DNA of 42,933 bases from an uncultured Methanobrevibacter sp. (GTDB lineage: Archaea; Methanobacteriota; Methanobacteria; Methanobacteriales; Methanobacteriaceae). Under the pieces are notes generated by a model, which did not search any database, was not told where the DNA came from, and worked only from the letters and a program-made list of their open reading frames with translations. Below, one piece after another: positions 8,073 to 17,299 of the stretch. Every line of letters starts with the position of its first letter. Within the stretch, counting starts at the first letter, position 1. The position numbers and the translations under genes are program-made. Where the stretch lies: the NCBI RefSeq assembly GCF_947170395.1, contig NZ_CAMVTE010000019.1:1-42933 (forward strand), written 5' to 3'.

Positions 8073-8584
8073 AAATCTTTCCTGTATTCAGCGCCCTGTC
8101 CGATTCCCTCATTGACACAGACCGCCACATAATTCAAGTTATCGTAAGTCTCGGAAAGCTTTTTTGCCAAAGTTTCTGCAAAGAATTTTGACAATTCTTC
8201 GGCAGATGTGTAAGGAAGAGGTAAAAATACGCAATCCACGGAAGGAATGGAATATCCTTTACCATCGATTTTAAAGTAAACTGACTTCTGTTCTTTCAAA
8301 TCAAAAATTGAGCCTTTTTCCTTATCAAAATCTTTAAAGTCTATCAATTTGTTATAGACAGGAATCAATAATCTGTGATCGAGTTCATCACAGATTGCCT
8401 TGGTAAATCCTTTAACGTCCTTAAAGTCCACAACAAATTCAAAATCCCCTGCACGTTCACCGCCGATTTCAACATCCACAAAATATGAATGTCCATGAAT
8501 AAATCCGCAGGATTCGTGACCCGGAATTACATGAGCAGAGGAGAATCTTAAATTGGCCTGCATGCCGTTGACTAAAATTTTCAT
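8069..8584 (-). CDS. queD: 6-carboxy-tetrahydropterin synthase family protein
   Basis: PTPS/QueD family enzyme that makes 6-carboxy-5,6,7,8-tetrahydropterin from dihydroneopterin triphosphate. Zinc ligands are His18 in RFSSAH and His30 and His32 in the HGH motif. Cys26 (HESCGF) is the candidate catalytic Cys, and DHRLLIP plus VNEGIGQG carry the catalytic Asp-His and the pterin-anchoring Glu. At 171 residues it is longer than many bacterial QueD (about 120) because of an insert around residues 80-110, as in other archaeal members. Its ATG overlaps the upstream stop by one base (TAATG), and its own stop overlaps queE. Confidence 0.9.
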   Translation of the reverse strand: MKILVNGMQANLRFSSAHVIPGHESCGFIHGHSYFVDVEIGGERAGDFEFVVDFKDVKGFTKAICDELDHRLLIPVYNKLIDFKDFDKEKGSIFDLKEQKSVYFKIDGKGYSIPSVDCVFLPLPYTSAEELSKFFAETLAKKLSETYDNLNYVAVCVNEGIGQGAEYRKDL

Positions 8585-9174
8585 TATAACACCTTTGTTT
8601 TACTTATATCATTTTCAATTGTTTCCAATTCATTGATAAATCTTGTTACAGTTTCTTCAATTAAATTCAATAAATTATCTTCATTGAATATCTGTTCGCC
8701 ATCTACTTTAATATCATATAATCCGATTGTTTCAACATCATCCGGAGTTCCCTTATCCTCCAAGTTAAGGGCGAAATGGATTTTAGAAGAGCTTAGGGAA
8801 ATTGAAGCTATTGAGATAGACAGTTTTCTGCCATCTACAAATATATCATCACCCTCCCTTGTTGTTTTAACCCCATATTCAGTCAGGATTTCTCTAAAAA
8901 TCATTACCAGAAGTCTTTGGCGAAGATAAGCTATCCTCATGTTGGTAGGCTGCTGGTCAAAAAATTCGCAAATGAAATTAACCATATAATTTGATTTGAT
9001 TTCCAGCCCCACATCGGCAAAATCCTTCAGATTATCCGGAGTGATATTGACCGGACCAATCCAGGTTATGATTGATGAACCGTAAATTCCAAACTCCTGA
9101 AAAGCCCAGGAAGGATTGATTTGGCTTCCATCATATTCAAAAATTTCATCAATATGTTTATGAATAATAGTCAT
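8584..9174 (-). CDS. DUF366 family protein
   Basis: 196 residues, soluble, no signal peptide. It matches what is known of the archaeal DUF366 family: an N-terminal [20 protein letters not shown] segment, a central [21 protein letters not shown] then RLLVMIF helix region, and a [13 protein letters not shown] strand. The function is not established. Members are often encoded beside queuosine/archaeosine precursor genes. Here it heads the queD-queE operon with a one-base overlap, so a role in 7-deazaguanine metabolism is a reasonable inference but is not shown by any catalytic motif I can name. Confidence 0.75.
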   Translation of the reverse strand: MTIIHKHIDEIFEYDGSQINPSWAFQEFGIYGSSIITWIGPVNITPDNLKDFADVGLEIKSNYMVNFICEFFDQQPTNMRIAYLRQRLLVMIFREILTEYGVKTTREGDDIFVDGRKLSISIASISLSSSKIHFALNLEDKGTPDDVETIGLYDIKVDGEQIFNEDNLLNLIEETVTRFINELETIENDISKTKVL

Positions 9175-9269
9175 AATAAAACCTATAAAATTAATTACAA
9201 TATTAATAGGTGCTTATAATATAAAAATATTATTAATGTATTAAATACTATTATTAATAGGAGATTATT

Positions 9270-10343
9270 ATGAAACAAGTTAGAACAAGAGATTTTATCT
9301 ACAGCAGCGATGACTTATACTTCGCATCAACCAATTACATTCATCCCGAAGACAGGGTTATTTCATTTTTAAGATACATTCCCGACCCTGAAGGTGACCG
9401 TGAAAAGGACGGCAGAAGATACCGAAAAGTGGGTTCTGAAGAGGCTTACACCTATTTGAGGGAAAATCATCCTGATTATTTATATTTCTGTGACGTTACA
9501 AATGTTGAAATGATGGGCGTGCCATTGGACAAGGTCGAAAGAATAATCAAACCTGAAGACAGATTATGTGGCCTCAAAAAGACTTTTGAAAGCGGAGGCG
9601 AGGTTAAAAATCCCGAACTTATTTCAAAGCTGATGGATGTGGCCGACTTTTTCCATTTCATGGCAGACATTCCTTATGACCATTTGGGAATTTCAGGTTC
9701 AATCCTTCCTGGCCTTCAAAAGGATGACGTGAGCGATCTGGACTTTGTCGTATATGGCCTTGACAACCACAGACGGGCAATCGAGACATTCAAGAAGTTT
9801 AGAGGAAAGGAAGTCTACATTGAAGAAGTCGACAAGCACATTACCGTTGAGGGAATTACCAATGATTATTGGGATTTTGTATACAACAAAAGAATGAGCG
9901 ATGCAAGCCTAACCAAAGAGGAATTCAGATGGTATGAAAACAGAAAAGCAAATAGGGGAACAATAAACGGGACCTTATTTGACATACTGGCCACCAAAGG
10001 ATACTCCGAAATTTCAGGAAAATGGGGAGATACCGTTTATGAACCTCAAGGAATTGCACAAATCGAATGTGACATTGTAAGTGCATTGGGCGCATTTGAT
10101 AACCCTTCACTTTACACCATTGAAAATGTTGAGCTTTTAGATGGTGTAGACTTTGAATTGAGCGAAATAGTTTCATTTACACATACCTACGCCGGAGAAG
10201 TAATTGACGGAGAGCACGTCATAGCTAAGGGAAAAGTGGAGAAAGTCATTGTTAATGGAAAAGATTCACATTATCGTTTGGTTGTCGGAACCACACGTGA
10301 AGCTATCGATGAGTATGTAAAACTTAAAGAAAGTCCCGCTTAA
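9270..10343 (+). CDS. Nucleotidyltransferase-like protein (archaeal)
   Basis: 357 residues. Around residues 140-162 it has GISGSILPGLQKDDVSDLDFVVYG, the glycine-serine helix and D-x-D of the nucleotidyltransferase (pol beta) fold (cited in pieces: GISGSILPG, SDLDFVVYG). The N-terminal 140 residues are rich in acidic and aromatic residues and include RVISFLRYIPDPEG. The C-terminus (GEVIDGEHVIAKGKVEKVI, YRLVVGTTREA) looks like a small beta-barrel. Similar predicted nucleotidyltransferases are conserved in methanogens, but the substrate is unknown. It has its own promoter region divergent from the DUF366 operon and a GGAGAT ribosome binding site. Confidence 0.65.
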   Translation: MKQVRTRDFIYSSDDLYFASTNYIHPEDRVISFLRYIPDPEGDREKDGRRYRKVGSEEAYTYLRENHPDYLYFCDVTNVEMMGVPLDKVERIIKPEDRLCGLKKTFESGGEVKNPELISKLMDVADFFHFMADIPYDHLGISGSILPGLQKDDVSDLDFVVYGLDNHRRAIETFKKFRGKEVYIEEVDKHITVEGITNDYWDFVYNKRMSDASLTKEEFRWYENRKANRGTINGTLFDILATKGYSEISGKWGDTVYEPQGIAQIECDIVSALGAFDNPSLYTIENVELLDGVDFELSEIVSFTHTYAGEVIDGEHVIAKGKVEKVIVNGKDSHYRLVVGTTREAIDEYVKLKESPA

Positions 10344-10389
10344 AATAGCGGAGAATCCTTTACAATTAATGTAAAATATGGGTGATTTG

Positions 10390-10665
10390 ATGTCAGATGA
10401 ATTATACAGAAAAGCAGAAAAAAGAGCTGATGAAAAAATTGGTTTCTATCGCCACCTGTACAGCTTTGTTGCAGTGAATGTAATGTTCATAATTATGAAC
10501 GCTGTTTTTTCACCGGGTGAATGGTGGTTTTACTGGGTAACCTGTTTTTGGGGAATCGGTTTAGTGATACATTTCCTTAAAATATTCGTTTTCGCTCCAA
10601 AAATTGATGAAAACTACAGAGACAAAATGATAGAAAAGGAAATGGAAAAAATGAAAAAGAAATAG
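10390..10665 (+). CDS. 2TM-domain membrane protein
   Basis: 91 residues from the ATG at 10390, preferred over the one at 10378 because GGTGAT lies just before it. The protein has a charged helix (RKAEKRADEKIGFYRHL), two transmembrane helices (SFVAVNVMFIIMNAVF and WWFYWVTCFWGIGLVIHFL), and a Lys/Glu-rich tail. This is the layout of the 2TM domain family, including the conserved YRHLYSFVAVN segment. In other organisms the domain is often fused to histidine kinases; here it stands alone. The function is unknown. Confidence 0.8.
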   Translation: MSDELYRKAEKRADEKIGFYRHLYSFVAVNVMFIIMNAVFSPGEWWFYWVTCFWGIGLVIHFLKIFVFAPKIDENYRDKMIEKEMEKMKKK

Positions 10666-10681
10666 ATTTTACCACATTAAC

Positions 10682-10712
10682 GAGAGATAACCTCTCTCAA
10701 AATTTTATTTTT
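10682..10712 (+). terminator. Terminator after the 2TM gene
   Basis: GAGAG (10682-10686) pairs with CTCTC (10692-10696) around ATAAC, followed by an A/T-rich stretch with a T6 run. It lies 16 bases after the 2TM stop codon. Confidence 0.55.
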
Positions 10713-10813
10713 TAACATCACCAAATGAACTATTTTTCAAAAGATTTGCACAATATGGAATATTATTTAAACTTCAATCACATAAATAGTAATATTCAAT
10801 TTAATGTGATTAT

Positions 10814-12292
10814 ATGACAGAACAAAAAAAATCAGAATGGAACAGTAATCTTGCATTTATGATGGCAATGATCGGTTCTGCTGTCGGTCTTGGAAATATT
10901 TGGCGTTTCCCGAATGTTTTATACTCCAACGGTGGAGGATCATTTATGATTCCATACATTGTTTCACTATTCCTTTTGGGAATTTCCTTTGTTTTAGTGG
11001 AATATGCAGTTGGATTCAAGTTCAAAAGATCACTTGCAAGAATATTGTTCGCAGTTAGTAAGAAATTAGAGCCGGTGGCATGGTTCATATTATTAATCGT
11101 GTTTTTAATTACGACATATTACGTTTGTGTTGTCGGATGGGACCTGATTTATATCGTGCTGAGTATTACAAAAGCATGGGGAGCAAATCCTGATTTATAC
11201 TTTACAAATAACGTCTTGCACGCAACAGACTCCATTTCAGGATTATTCACCATTGTCCCAACAGTCTTGGCATCAGTGTTTGTAATCTGGTTTCTGGCAT
11301 GGTTCATTATCAAAAGAGATTTGAATGACGGAATCGGTAATGTAAGTAAAATTTTATTACCCCTTCTTTGTGCAATCGTCATCATCATTGTTGCATTCTC
11401 TTTAACATTGCCTGGTGCCTCACTTGGATACACACAGATATTTACACCAGATTGGTCTGCCTTGGGCAATCTTGACGTTTGGCTGGCCGCATTCGGACAA
11501 ATCGTATTCTCCCTAAGTCTGGGTATGGCAATTGCGATGACATATGCAAGTTATCTGCCTGAAGGTTCAAAATTGGTGGACAATGCAATAATCGTAGCGT
11601 TTTCAAATTCCGGTTTTGAAGTATTTAACTCAATTGGAATATTTTCCATATTAGGATTCATGACACTGACAAGCGGAATTCCATTTAACGAACTTGTAAC
11701 ATCCGGAACAGGCCTTGCATTTGTTGTTTTCCCACAGGTATTCAACACAATGGGATCTGCAGCATATGTAATCGGACCGTTATTCTTCCTATGTATTTTG
11801 TTTGCCGGAATTACATCAGTTATTGCGCTTCTTGAAGGAGTATGTTATTCAATTTCTGAAAAATTCCTTATCGAACGTAAAAAGACAGCAACAGCAGTTT
11901 GTATTGTAGGATTTTTCATTTCCACAATATTTGCAACCGGTGCAGGAAGTACAATATTAGGAATTTTCGATGCATACCTGAACAACTTCGCATTGCTGTT
12001 TGCAATACTTCTCGAGTGCATCATATTCGGTTGGATTTACAAGTTTGATGATTTGATTCAAACATTGAACGACAACTCATCAATAAAAATGGGTAAAACC
12101 TGGAAAACCGTAATCAAATACATATTGCCAATCTGTATTGCAGGCCTTTGGATTCAGGGAGTCTATTCCACATTCACAACTGCAGACAGCCTCAGCACCA
12201 CAGTCATGATAATATTGACAGTCGTGCTGATAGTGGTTCCAATCATCTTTGCGAAATTGCCGGCAATAAACAAAAATTACTACGATGTTTAA
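10814..12292 (+). CDS. Sodium-dependent amino-acid-type symporter (NSS/SNF family)
   Basis: 492 residues with about 11-12 hydrophobic helices. TM1 carries the family signature AMIGSAVGLGNIWRFPNVLY, which forms the Na+ and substrate sites, followed by NGGGSFMIPYI in TM2. FSLSLGMAIAMTYASYLP matches the TM6 region, and the later GITSVIALLEG matches the TM8 sodium site. Substrates in prokaryotic members are mostly amino acids; the exact one cannot be read from sequence. Eleven-helix prokaryotic members are common. It is monocistronic with its own promoter and a strong terminator. Only a weak ribosome binding site precedes the ATG, so it may have a very short leader. Confidence 0.9.
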   Translation: MTEQKKSEWNSNLAFMMAMIGSAVGLGNIWRFPNVLYSNGGGSFMIPYIVSLFLLGISFVLVEYAVGFKFKRSLARILFAVSKKLEPVAWFILLIVFLITTYYVCVVGWDLIYIVLSITKAWGANPDLYFTNNVLHATDSISGLFTIVPTVLASVFVIWFLAWFIIKRDLNDGIGNVSKILLPLLCAIVIIIVAFSLTLPGASLGYTQIFTPDWSALGNLDVWLAAFGQIVFSLSLGMAIAMTYASYLPEGSKLVDNAIIVAFSNSGFEVFNSIGIFSILGFMTLTSGIPFNELVTSGTGLAFVVFPQVFNTMGSAAYVIGPLFFLCILFAGITSVIALLEGVCYSISEKFLIERKKTATAVCIVGFFISTIFATGAGSTILGIFDAYLNNFALLFAILLECIIFGWIYKFDDLIQTLNDNSSIKMGKTWKTVIKYILPICIAGLWIQGVYSTFTTADSLSTTVMIILTVVLIVVPIIFAKLPAINKNYYDV

Positions 12293-12301
12293 AATTGACT
12301 T

Positions 12302-12340
12302 CAAATAGCTATATTATTAGCTATTTGCTTTTTTTATTTT
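12302..12340 (+). terminator. Strong terminator after the NSS transporter
   Basis: CAAATAGCTA (12302-12311) and TAGCTATTTG (12318-12327) form a perfect 10-base stem with a 6-base loop, followed by C and a T run. It starts 9 bases after the stop codon. Confidence 0.8.
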
Positions 12341-12427
12341 ATTTAAAGAAATTTACTGCATTTATAACTTCTAATTATTTATATTATCAGTTACTAAGTA
12401 ATATTACACAATTTAAGAGGTTATAAA

Positions 12428-13222
12428 ATGATAAATGTCTCATCTATTAAAACGCATATGTACTGTCCGATGAAATTATACATCCGAAATCATGTTGATG
12501 TTCGTGAAAACAATGATTTTCAACTTGCAATTGAGCTTAAAAAACTCAAAATTGACGTGGACGACCTGATTCAAAAAAATATGCGAAAAATCAAAAAGGA
12601 TATGAATCTTGCCGAGATAGAACAGATTCTCTCCCAGACCATTGATTCATATATTGAAAGCGGTGCAGATGCAATCAAATCAATGGAACTGGGCCTTGAA
12701 CAATCACAGATTACACAGATTATTGATGATACCTACTTCAACATCAAAATCAGAGCACTGAAAATAAAGCAGGCAATGACAATACTTGACAGGAATGCCT
12801 TTGAAATAATCGACATGTTCTTTCCAAACTGCATGTATTCACTTCTTTTAAAAGAACCTCAGCTTGAACTGATAGGAATGTGCGACAAGGTTGAAATAAT
12901 TGACGGCAAATATTATCCTGTTGCCATTAAAAGCTCAAATCCGCCGGTTAAAGGTGTTTGGGACCAGGATGCAATAGAACTGGTGTCATATGCAATACTT
13001 CTTGAAGAGGAATTCGAAACTGAAGTGTTTGTCGGTTTTGTCGACTATGAAAAAATAGGTGACAGAAGACCTGTTGTGATGGATGTAAATCTCAGAAAAG
13101 GACTGTTTGATGTAATGAGAGAAGTTAAAGAAATAATAGACAACAAGAAACTTCCGAACGTTAGAAAAAATCCAAGAAAATGTGAACTTTGCGAATACAA
13201 AGACATTTGCTTTAAAGAGTAA
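12428..13222 (+). CDS. Solo Cas4-like Fe-S protein with altered active site
   Basis: 264 residues of the Cas4/RecB-like PD-(D/E)XK family. The first iron-sulfur Cys is in HMYCPMKLYIRNH; the other three are in CELCEYKDIC at the end, the usual Cas4 four-Cys arrangement. The nuclease core shows LIGMCDKVEIIDGKYYP, whose Asp matches the metal-binding Asp, but the expected E-x-K is VAIKSS (Glu replaced by Ala). The expected QxxxY helix reads IELVSYAILLEEE with Glu for Gln. The fold and cluster appear intact but nuclease activity is doubtful. There are no cas genes or CRISPR repeats in the window, so this is a stand-alone archaeal paralogue of unknown role. Confidence 0.75.
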   Translation: MINVSSIKTHMYCPMKLYIRNHVDVRENNDFQLAIELKKLKIDVDDLIQKNMRKIKKDMNLAEIEQILSQTIDSYIESGADAIKSMELGLEQSQITQIIDDTYFNIKIRALKIKQAMTILDRNAFEIIDMFFPNCMYSLLLKEPQLELIGMCDKVEIIDGKYYPVAIKSSNPPVKGVWDQDAIELVSYAILLEEEFETEVFVGFVDYEKIGDRRPVVMDVNLRKGLFDVMREVKEIIDNKKLPNVRKNPRKCELCEYKDICFKE

Positions 13223-13270
13223 ATAAGGATTATAATTAATCCTTATTCACTTTAGGAGTTAAATAACTCC
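13222..13270. terminator. Paired hairpins between convergent genes
   Basis: AATAAGGATT (13222-13231) pairs perfectly with AATCCTTATT (13238-13247). A second hairpin, GGAGTT-AAAT-AACTCC, covers 13255-13270. They sit between the stop of the Cas4-like gene and the end of the ehb operon, so one probably serves each direction. Neither has a long T tract. Confidence 0.5.
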
Positions 13271-13293
13271 ACTATATGTCCATAAACATGAAT

Positions 13294-13953
13294 TTAAAAC
13301 TTAATATTGTCTCCAAGCCTTCCAATATCAAAAACAGCAGTATCGGCAATAGACATTACCGCCAAAACACCGGCCTGGATAGGGTCTGTGATTATCAAAT
13401 CAGCATGCTCGGTTACGCTTCCAGGCATGTTGAGACAAATCACAATCAGATTGCTTTCTTTTTTTACTTTTTTAACGGCTTCAGTGATTTCACCACCCAT
13501 AAGTGAACCTGCTAAAACTAAAGCACTAACACGAGGAAGTCTTGAAATAGCTTCAACAGCTTCAGCCAATGGTTTTTCACCAACCAAAGGAATTGTATCA
13601 ATACTTATGCGCTCTCCACGTATATTATGCCTGTCGGCTTCCGTTATTGCACCCATTGCAACTTGAGACACCTGCGCTCCGCCACCAACAATAATTATAC
13701 GTTTACCATAAATATCCAGTTGAGAGCCATGAAGTTCAACGGATTTGATTTCATCAATATTATTTAAATCCTCGATTAAGTCATCAATGTCTTCAACATG
13801 TTCGAGTTCCAGATTTATAGAACCCATGTTATTTTTTTCAACGAAAAGATGAACATAACTGATATTTGCACCATGATCAGTGATAACATCAGTGATATCA
13901 TCCAATACGCCTTTTTTCTCATCCGATTTGATTGTTAATGTATAATCACTCAT
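13294..13953 (-). CDS. ehbQ: ACT-DUF5612 protein, last gene of the ehb operon (probable EhbQ)
   Basis: 219 residues. Residues 1-75 form an ACT domain ([31 protein letters not shown]), a small-molecule sensing fold. The rest is a DUF5612 domain with [36 protein letters not shown] and a final ADTAVFDIG. Its ATG overlaps the ehbP stop by eight bases, so translation is coupled to the hydrogenase genes. In Methanothermobacter the ehb operon is described as 17 genes, A to Q, and this gene holds the Q position. It lacks membrane helices and cysteines for clusters, so a regulatory or ligand-sensing role is inferred rather than an electron-transfer one. Confidence 0.72.
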   Translation of the reverse strand: MSDYTLTIKSDEKKGVLDDITDVITDHGANISYVHLFVEKNNMGSINLELEHVEDIDDLIEDLNNIDEIKSVELHGSQLDIYGKRIIIVGGGAQVSQVAMGAITEADRHNIRGERISIDTIPLVGEKPLAEAVEAISRLPRVSALVLAGSLMGGEITEAVKKVKKESNLIVICLNMPGSVTEHADLIITDPIQAGVLAVMSIADTAVFDIGRLGDNIKF

Positions 13954-14209
13954 TTTGTGGCCTTACTTTATCAAGTTCCGCATGTGCCCTTTTCCACATG
14001 CTTAAATAATTATCATGTTTAGTCACAGGAATGACTTCAAGACCCAAATTCCTATGTTCATCAATCCATTCTTCATGAAACACAGGTATTTCAATTTTAA
14101 TTGGTTCAGAGGTTTTATTTACAACTATAAGATTTCTGTAAGGAAAATCCCATTCAACGATGTATCCTCCAAGACTTACCATATGAAAAGGCCTCATAAC
14201 AAATTTCAA
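13946..14209 (-). CDS. ehbP: Energy-converting hydrogenase B subunit P
   Basis: 87 residues from the TTG at 14209, chosen because GAGGTGAT lies just upstream and the conserved start is [20 protein letters not shown] longer frame to 14233 would run back over the ehbO stop. The protein is small, soluble and strand-rich ([19 protein letters not shown]), with no metal motif. It is known only as the accessory subunit encoded after the NuoH-like subunit in ehb operons. The ribosome binding site overlaps the ehbO stop codon, and the 3' end overlaps the ACT gene. Confidence 0.8.
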   Translation of the reverse strand: MKFVMRPFHMVSLGGYIVEWDFPYRNLIVVNKTSEPIKIEIPVFHEEWIDEHRNLGLEVIPVTKHDNYLSMWKRAHAELDKVRPQNE

Positions 14210-14219
14210 AATAATCACC

Positions 14220-15218
14220 TCATAATAATCCAACTACAATAGCTAAAATTCCAAGCAGGGTTGTTCCAAGTATTGTCGGCAGCAGTTGCCTGTTTGTAAA
14301 TACCGGGCTGAATGCTGAGAAAATTCCCATCATAAACACGAATATTAACGCCACGACAATATTGACCAGAATTCCTAAAGAGAATATGTTCGGAGGCACT
14401 CCAATAAACAATACTGAAAATATTGCGCCAAGCACAAACATGAAAAATCCTCTTGTTAAATAGACAACAGCCCTATATTTGGCCGCATATTCCATATATG
14501 GTCCTTCAATTACATCACTTTTAGCCTTAATTATTGAGAACGGATATTCATTCAATATAATCATGTAACCTATGAAAAATACGATAGCCGCAATTCCACC
14601 GGCAACGGTGAACAGGAACGGTCCATTAGCGTGCTGATAAGCAACAATATCTGATAGGAATATGCTTCTAGCAGCAGTTACAGGTGCAAACAATGCCAAA
14701 TACAATGGGAAAGATCCGTATGTAATCATTCTAAGAGATCTTCTTGCACTTATGTCTTCAACAAAAGATCTGTTTGCGTTTTGATGAGCCGCACCCTTAA
14801 TCTGGTCTGGGAAAGGCATTCTAACAGACATTACGGATTTTGACAATGCTCCCATCAGTACATAACATATTTCCTCCACTTTTAAAAATCCGACAATGGC
14901 AACCAAACTTGCAAGTGCCGGAATTTGATAAGCCTGAGGAGTCAATGCAACAAGAATACATAATACTGTCAGGAAACATATTATCGGCAAGGATTTATAT
15001 AATCCTGAAACAGGAGATGAAACCTTAACGTTTTCCTTGAACATGAATTTTATCGGAGCCATTATTCCAGGAGCAATTACAAGAGGTCCGATTCTTTGCT
15101 GAATTCTTGCATGAATATATTTCCTTTCAATTCCAGGAAGCAATGTTGAAATTATAAAACAAACCAACACAGTAAGAACCACTGCAAGAATTGAATTGAT
15201 TAATGTATTTGTAAACAT
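14220..15218 (-). CDS. ehbO: Energy-converting hydrogenase B subunit O (NuoH-like)
   Basis: 332 residues with about eight transmembrane helices, homologous to NuoH/HycD, the membrane anchor that links the hydrogenase module to the ion-translocating arm. The N-terminal [21 protein letters not shown] is the signature of the family (the quinone-site region of NuoH), and the later [21 protein letters not shown] carries the acidic residues of the second signature (visible as [12 protein letters not shown]). It follows ehbN with a 3-base gap and precedes ehbP. Confidence 0.93.
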   Translation of the reverse strand: MFTNTLINSILAVVLTVLVCFIISTLLPGIERKYIHARIQQRIGPLVIAPGIMAPIKFMFKENVKVSSPVSGLYKSLPIICFLTVLCILVALTPQAYQIPALASLVAIVGFLKVEEICYVLMGALSKSVMSVRMPFPDQIKGAAHQNANRSFVEDISARRSLRMITYGSFPLYLALFAPVTAARSIFLSDIVAYQHANGPFLFTVAGGIAAIVFFIGYMIILNEYPFSIIKAKSDVIEGPYMEYAAKYRAVVYLTRGFFMFVLGAIFSVLFIGVPPNIFSLGILVNIVVALIFVFMMGIFSAFSPVFTNRQLLPTILGTTLLGILAIVVGLL

Positions 15219-15221
15219 TTT

Positions 15222-16349
15222 CTATCTCCTAATTATTTCAATTGCCCTGTCTGTACATGTGAAGCAAGGGTCACATTGTACAATACACAATTGAGCATCT
15301 GTAATCTGGTCTCCAATACATGCATATTGCATTGCACCAATATTCGCCATTGACGGAGTCCTTATAATACAGTGCCTTACTCTTCCACTTTCCAATGCAT
15401 AGGAATGATATAAAGTTCCCCTTGGAACTTCAATATAACTTTCAATCATGTCAGTGTCAAACATCTCCCAATCCCTATTGACCACTTTTCCTTCAGGGAT
15501 ATTGGCAATAGCCTGACGAATAATCTTAATTGATTCAAATGACTCAAGAGCTCTCATAACCAAGTTTGACCTAACGTCGCCATCAGGTTGGGTTATAACA
15601 TTATAATCAAAGTTGTCATATTCAAACATAGTTGTTCTGAGGTCTCTTGCAACACCTGTTGCCCTTAAAGTCGGTCCGGTTACTGCCAGTTCAATTGCCT
15701 GTTTTTGTGGCAGAACTCCGATTCCTGTAATCCTTGACTGCAATATTGAATCTGCCAAAAATCTTTCCACAAAACCTGTAAGACCATCTTCAACTGCATC
15801 CATATCATTTTTAAGCCTTAAAAGTTTTGCCTCATCCAAATCACATCTTGGCCTTACTCCACCTAAAACGGAACATCCGTACTGAACACGGTTACCTCCG
15901 ATCATCGCAAGCAGTTCCATGACGATTTCTCTTAAGTAGAACACCCTCATCGAAAATGTTTCATGTGACAGGACTTCACAACCATGGGCCAGATACAGGA
16001 AATGTGAATGCAAACGTTCAAGCTCCCCCATTATGACACGAATATAAGTAGCTCTCTCTGGAATTTCAATGCCTAAACCAATTTCGGCAGTTCTGCAGGA
16101 ATTCCATATATGTGAATTTGAACAGATTCCGCAAATTTTTTCAGTCAATGCATTTGCCTTTTCAACCGGAAGACCTTCCATGATTCTTTCAATACCTCTG
16201 TGATTTACACCAATGGTAATTTCAGCTTCCTGAACTATTTCATCTTCAACGAAAAATCTTACCCTATACGGTTCCAATGCAGCAGGGTGAACTGTACCCA
16301 TTGGAATTTCTGTTTCAATAATATTGCTTCTCGGTACTTTTTCATCCAT
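15222..16349 (-). CDS. ehbN: Energy-converting hydrogenase B large subunit, [NiFe]
   Basis: 375 residues, the H2-activating subunit of the complex, related to NuoD and to group 4 hydrogenases. Both nickel-binding motifs are complete: [11 protein letters not shown] near residue 70 and [17 protein letters not shown] at the C-terminus. Intervening family features include [13 protein letters not shown] and the conserved RMxY-like [11 protein letters not shown]. The protein ends shortly after the last Cys motif, so it lacks the long C-terminal extension removed by maturation proteases in many hydrogenases. It is encoded between the small subunit ehbM and the NuoH-like ehbO, with an 11-base and a 3-base gap. 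Confidence 0.95.
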   Translation of the reverse strand: MDEKVPRSNIIETEIPMGTVHPAALEPYRVRFFVEDEIVQEAEITIGVNHRGIERIMEGLPVEKANALTEKICGICSNSHIWNSCRTAEIGLGIEIPERATYIRVIMGELERLHSHFLYLAHGCEVLSHETFSMRVFYLREIVMELLAMIGGNRVQYGCSVLGGVRPRCDLDEAKLLRLKNDMDAVEDGLTGFVERFLADSILQSRITGIGVLPQKQAIELAVTGPTLRATGVARDLRTTMFEYDNFDYNVITQPDGDVRSNLVMRALESFESIKIIRQAIANIPEGKVVNRDWEMFDTDMIESYIEVPRGTLYHSYALESGRVRHCIIRTPSMANIGAMQYACIGDQITDAQLCIVQCDPCFTCTDRAIEIIRR

Positions 16350-16360
16350 TTAATCCCCTC

Positions 16361-16807
16361 CTAGTCCGCATCCAATAATGTAGGCAGCAGTGATACAACT
16401 CCAGCCAAGACATCTTGAGGCCTTACTGCACATCCTGGAACTTTAGCGTTCACTGGTATAATATTTTCAACCGGTCCTTCAATCTCTTCTGATGGAATAT
16501 CTCCATAACAGTTTTTGTATACTCCACCCATCAATGCACAACTTCCTGCAGCTACAACCAATTTAGGATTAGGAATAGCTTCATAAATTGCCTCTAACGG
16601 TTTTCTGTTCAAGTGTGTAACAGGACCTGTGACAACCAATACATCGGCTTCACGAGGATTCCATGTTAAAAACACATTATATTGTTCAGCGTCAAACCTT
16701 GGTGATAATATTGAGTTTACAATTTCAATATCGCATCCGTTACATCCTCCGGTGTAAACCAGCATGACATGTATTGCTCTTGCTCTTGAAAATGATTTAA
16801 GACCCAT
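16361..16807 (-). CDS. ehbM: Energy-converting hydrogenase B small subunit (NuoB-like)
   Basis: 148 residues carrying the proximal [4Fe-4S] cluster next to the nickel site. Cluster Cys are seen in [13 protein letters not shown], in [10 protein letters not shown] and in [10 protein letters not shown], the NuoB-type set. There is no signal peptide, as expected for a group 4 hydrogenase facing the cytoplasm. The stop-start junction with ehbL is immediate (no gap). It transfers electrons from the large subunit to the ferredoxin-like subunits ehbL and ehbK. Confidence 0.93.
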   Translation of the reverse strand: MGLKSFSRARAIHVMLVYTGGCNGCDIEIVNSILSPRFDAEQYNVFLTWNPREADVLVVTGPVTHLNRKPLEAIYEAIPNPKLVVAAGSCALMGGVYKNCYGDIPSEEIEGPVENIIPVNAKVPGCAVRPQDVLAGVVSLLPTLLDAD

Positions 16808-17299
16808 CTAATCACCATCCTGCTTATTTTTTAACACAGTTTTATCTGATAAGTATTGTGCAATAACTTTAAGTTTATCATCTGAAATTTTAAATGGCTG
16901 TTCTAGGAATTGTGAAATGTCAACATCCTGATCTCCCACACAACTTGGGTGAACAGTACCCTTTTCACCATACAGTGAAAATATAGGGCAGAAATCATGA
17001 CAATAATAACATACAACACATTTTTCAAGATTAATTTCAGGTACTTCACTTTTAGTCCAGTCATCGGTTAACTTAACGGGACTTGCCAATTTTTTCATCT
17101 CAATTGCACCTGTCGGACAGACATTGGCACAACCTGCACATCCTATACAGGCATTTTCATCCACCCTATCGTCAACTTCAACTGAGAGTGTTGAAATCTG
17201 TCTTCTAAGCTCCATGTCCGTAACTCTGTCAGCTGCAAAAAAGATTCTTTTAAAGTTAGTAAAAGCTCCTTCTAAAGCTATTCTAAGTATATTTCTCAT
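16808..17299 (-). CDS. ehbL: Energy-converting hydrogenase B subunit L, 2x[4Fe-4S] (NuoI-like)
   Basis: 163 residues. The N-terminal ILRIALEGAFTNFKRIFF is an amphipathic helix that lies along the membrane in NuoI-type proteins. Two cluster motifs follow: CIGCAGCANVCP and CVVCYYCHDFCP. A C-terminal helical segment of about 50 residues completes it. It should carry electrons between ehbM and the polyferredoxin ehbK or soluble ferredoxin. It directly abuts ehbK upstream and ehbM downstream. Confidence 0.9.
   Translation of the reverse strand: MRNILRIALEGAFTNFKRIFFAADRVTDMELRRQISTLSVEVDDRVDENACIGCAGCANVCPTGAIEMKKLASPVKLTDDWTKSEVPEINLEKCVVCYYCHDFCPIFSLYGEKGTVHPSCVGDQDVDISQFLEQPFKISDDKLKVIAQYLSDKTVLKNKQDGD

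Noticed and set aside
9925-10176. Minus-strand open frame inside the nucleotidyltransferase-like gene
   Set aside because: Pure antisense shadow with no start signal and an implausible composition.
12428-13222. Cas4 as a sign of a CRISPR-Cas locus
   Set aside because: No cas1, cas2 or repeat-spacer array occurs nearby, and the active site is degenerate; it is treated as a solo paralogue.
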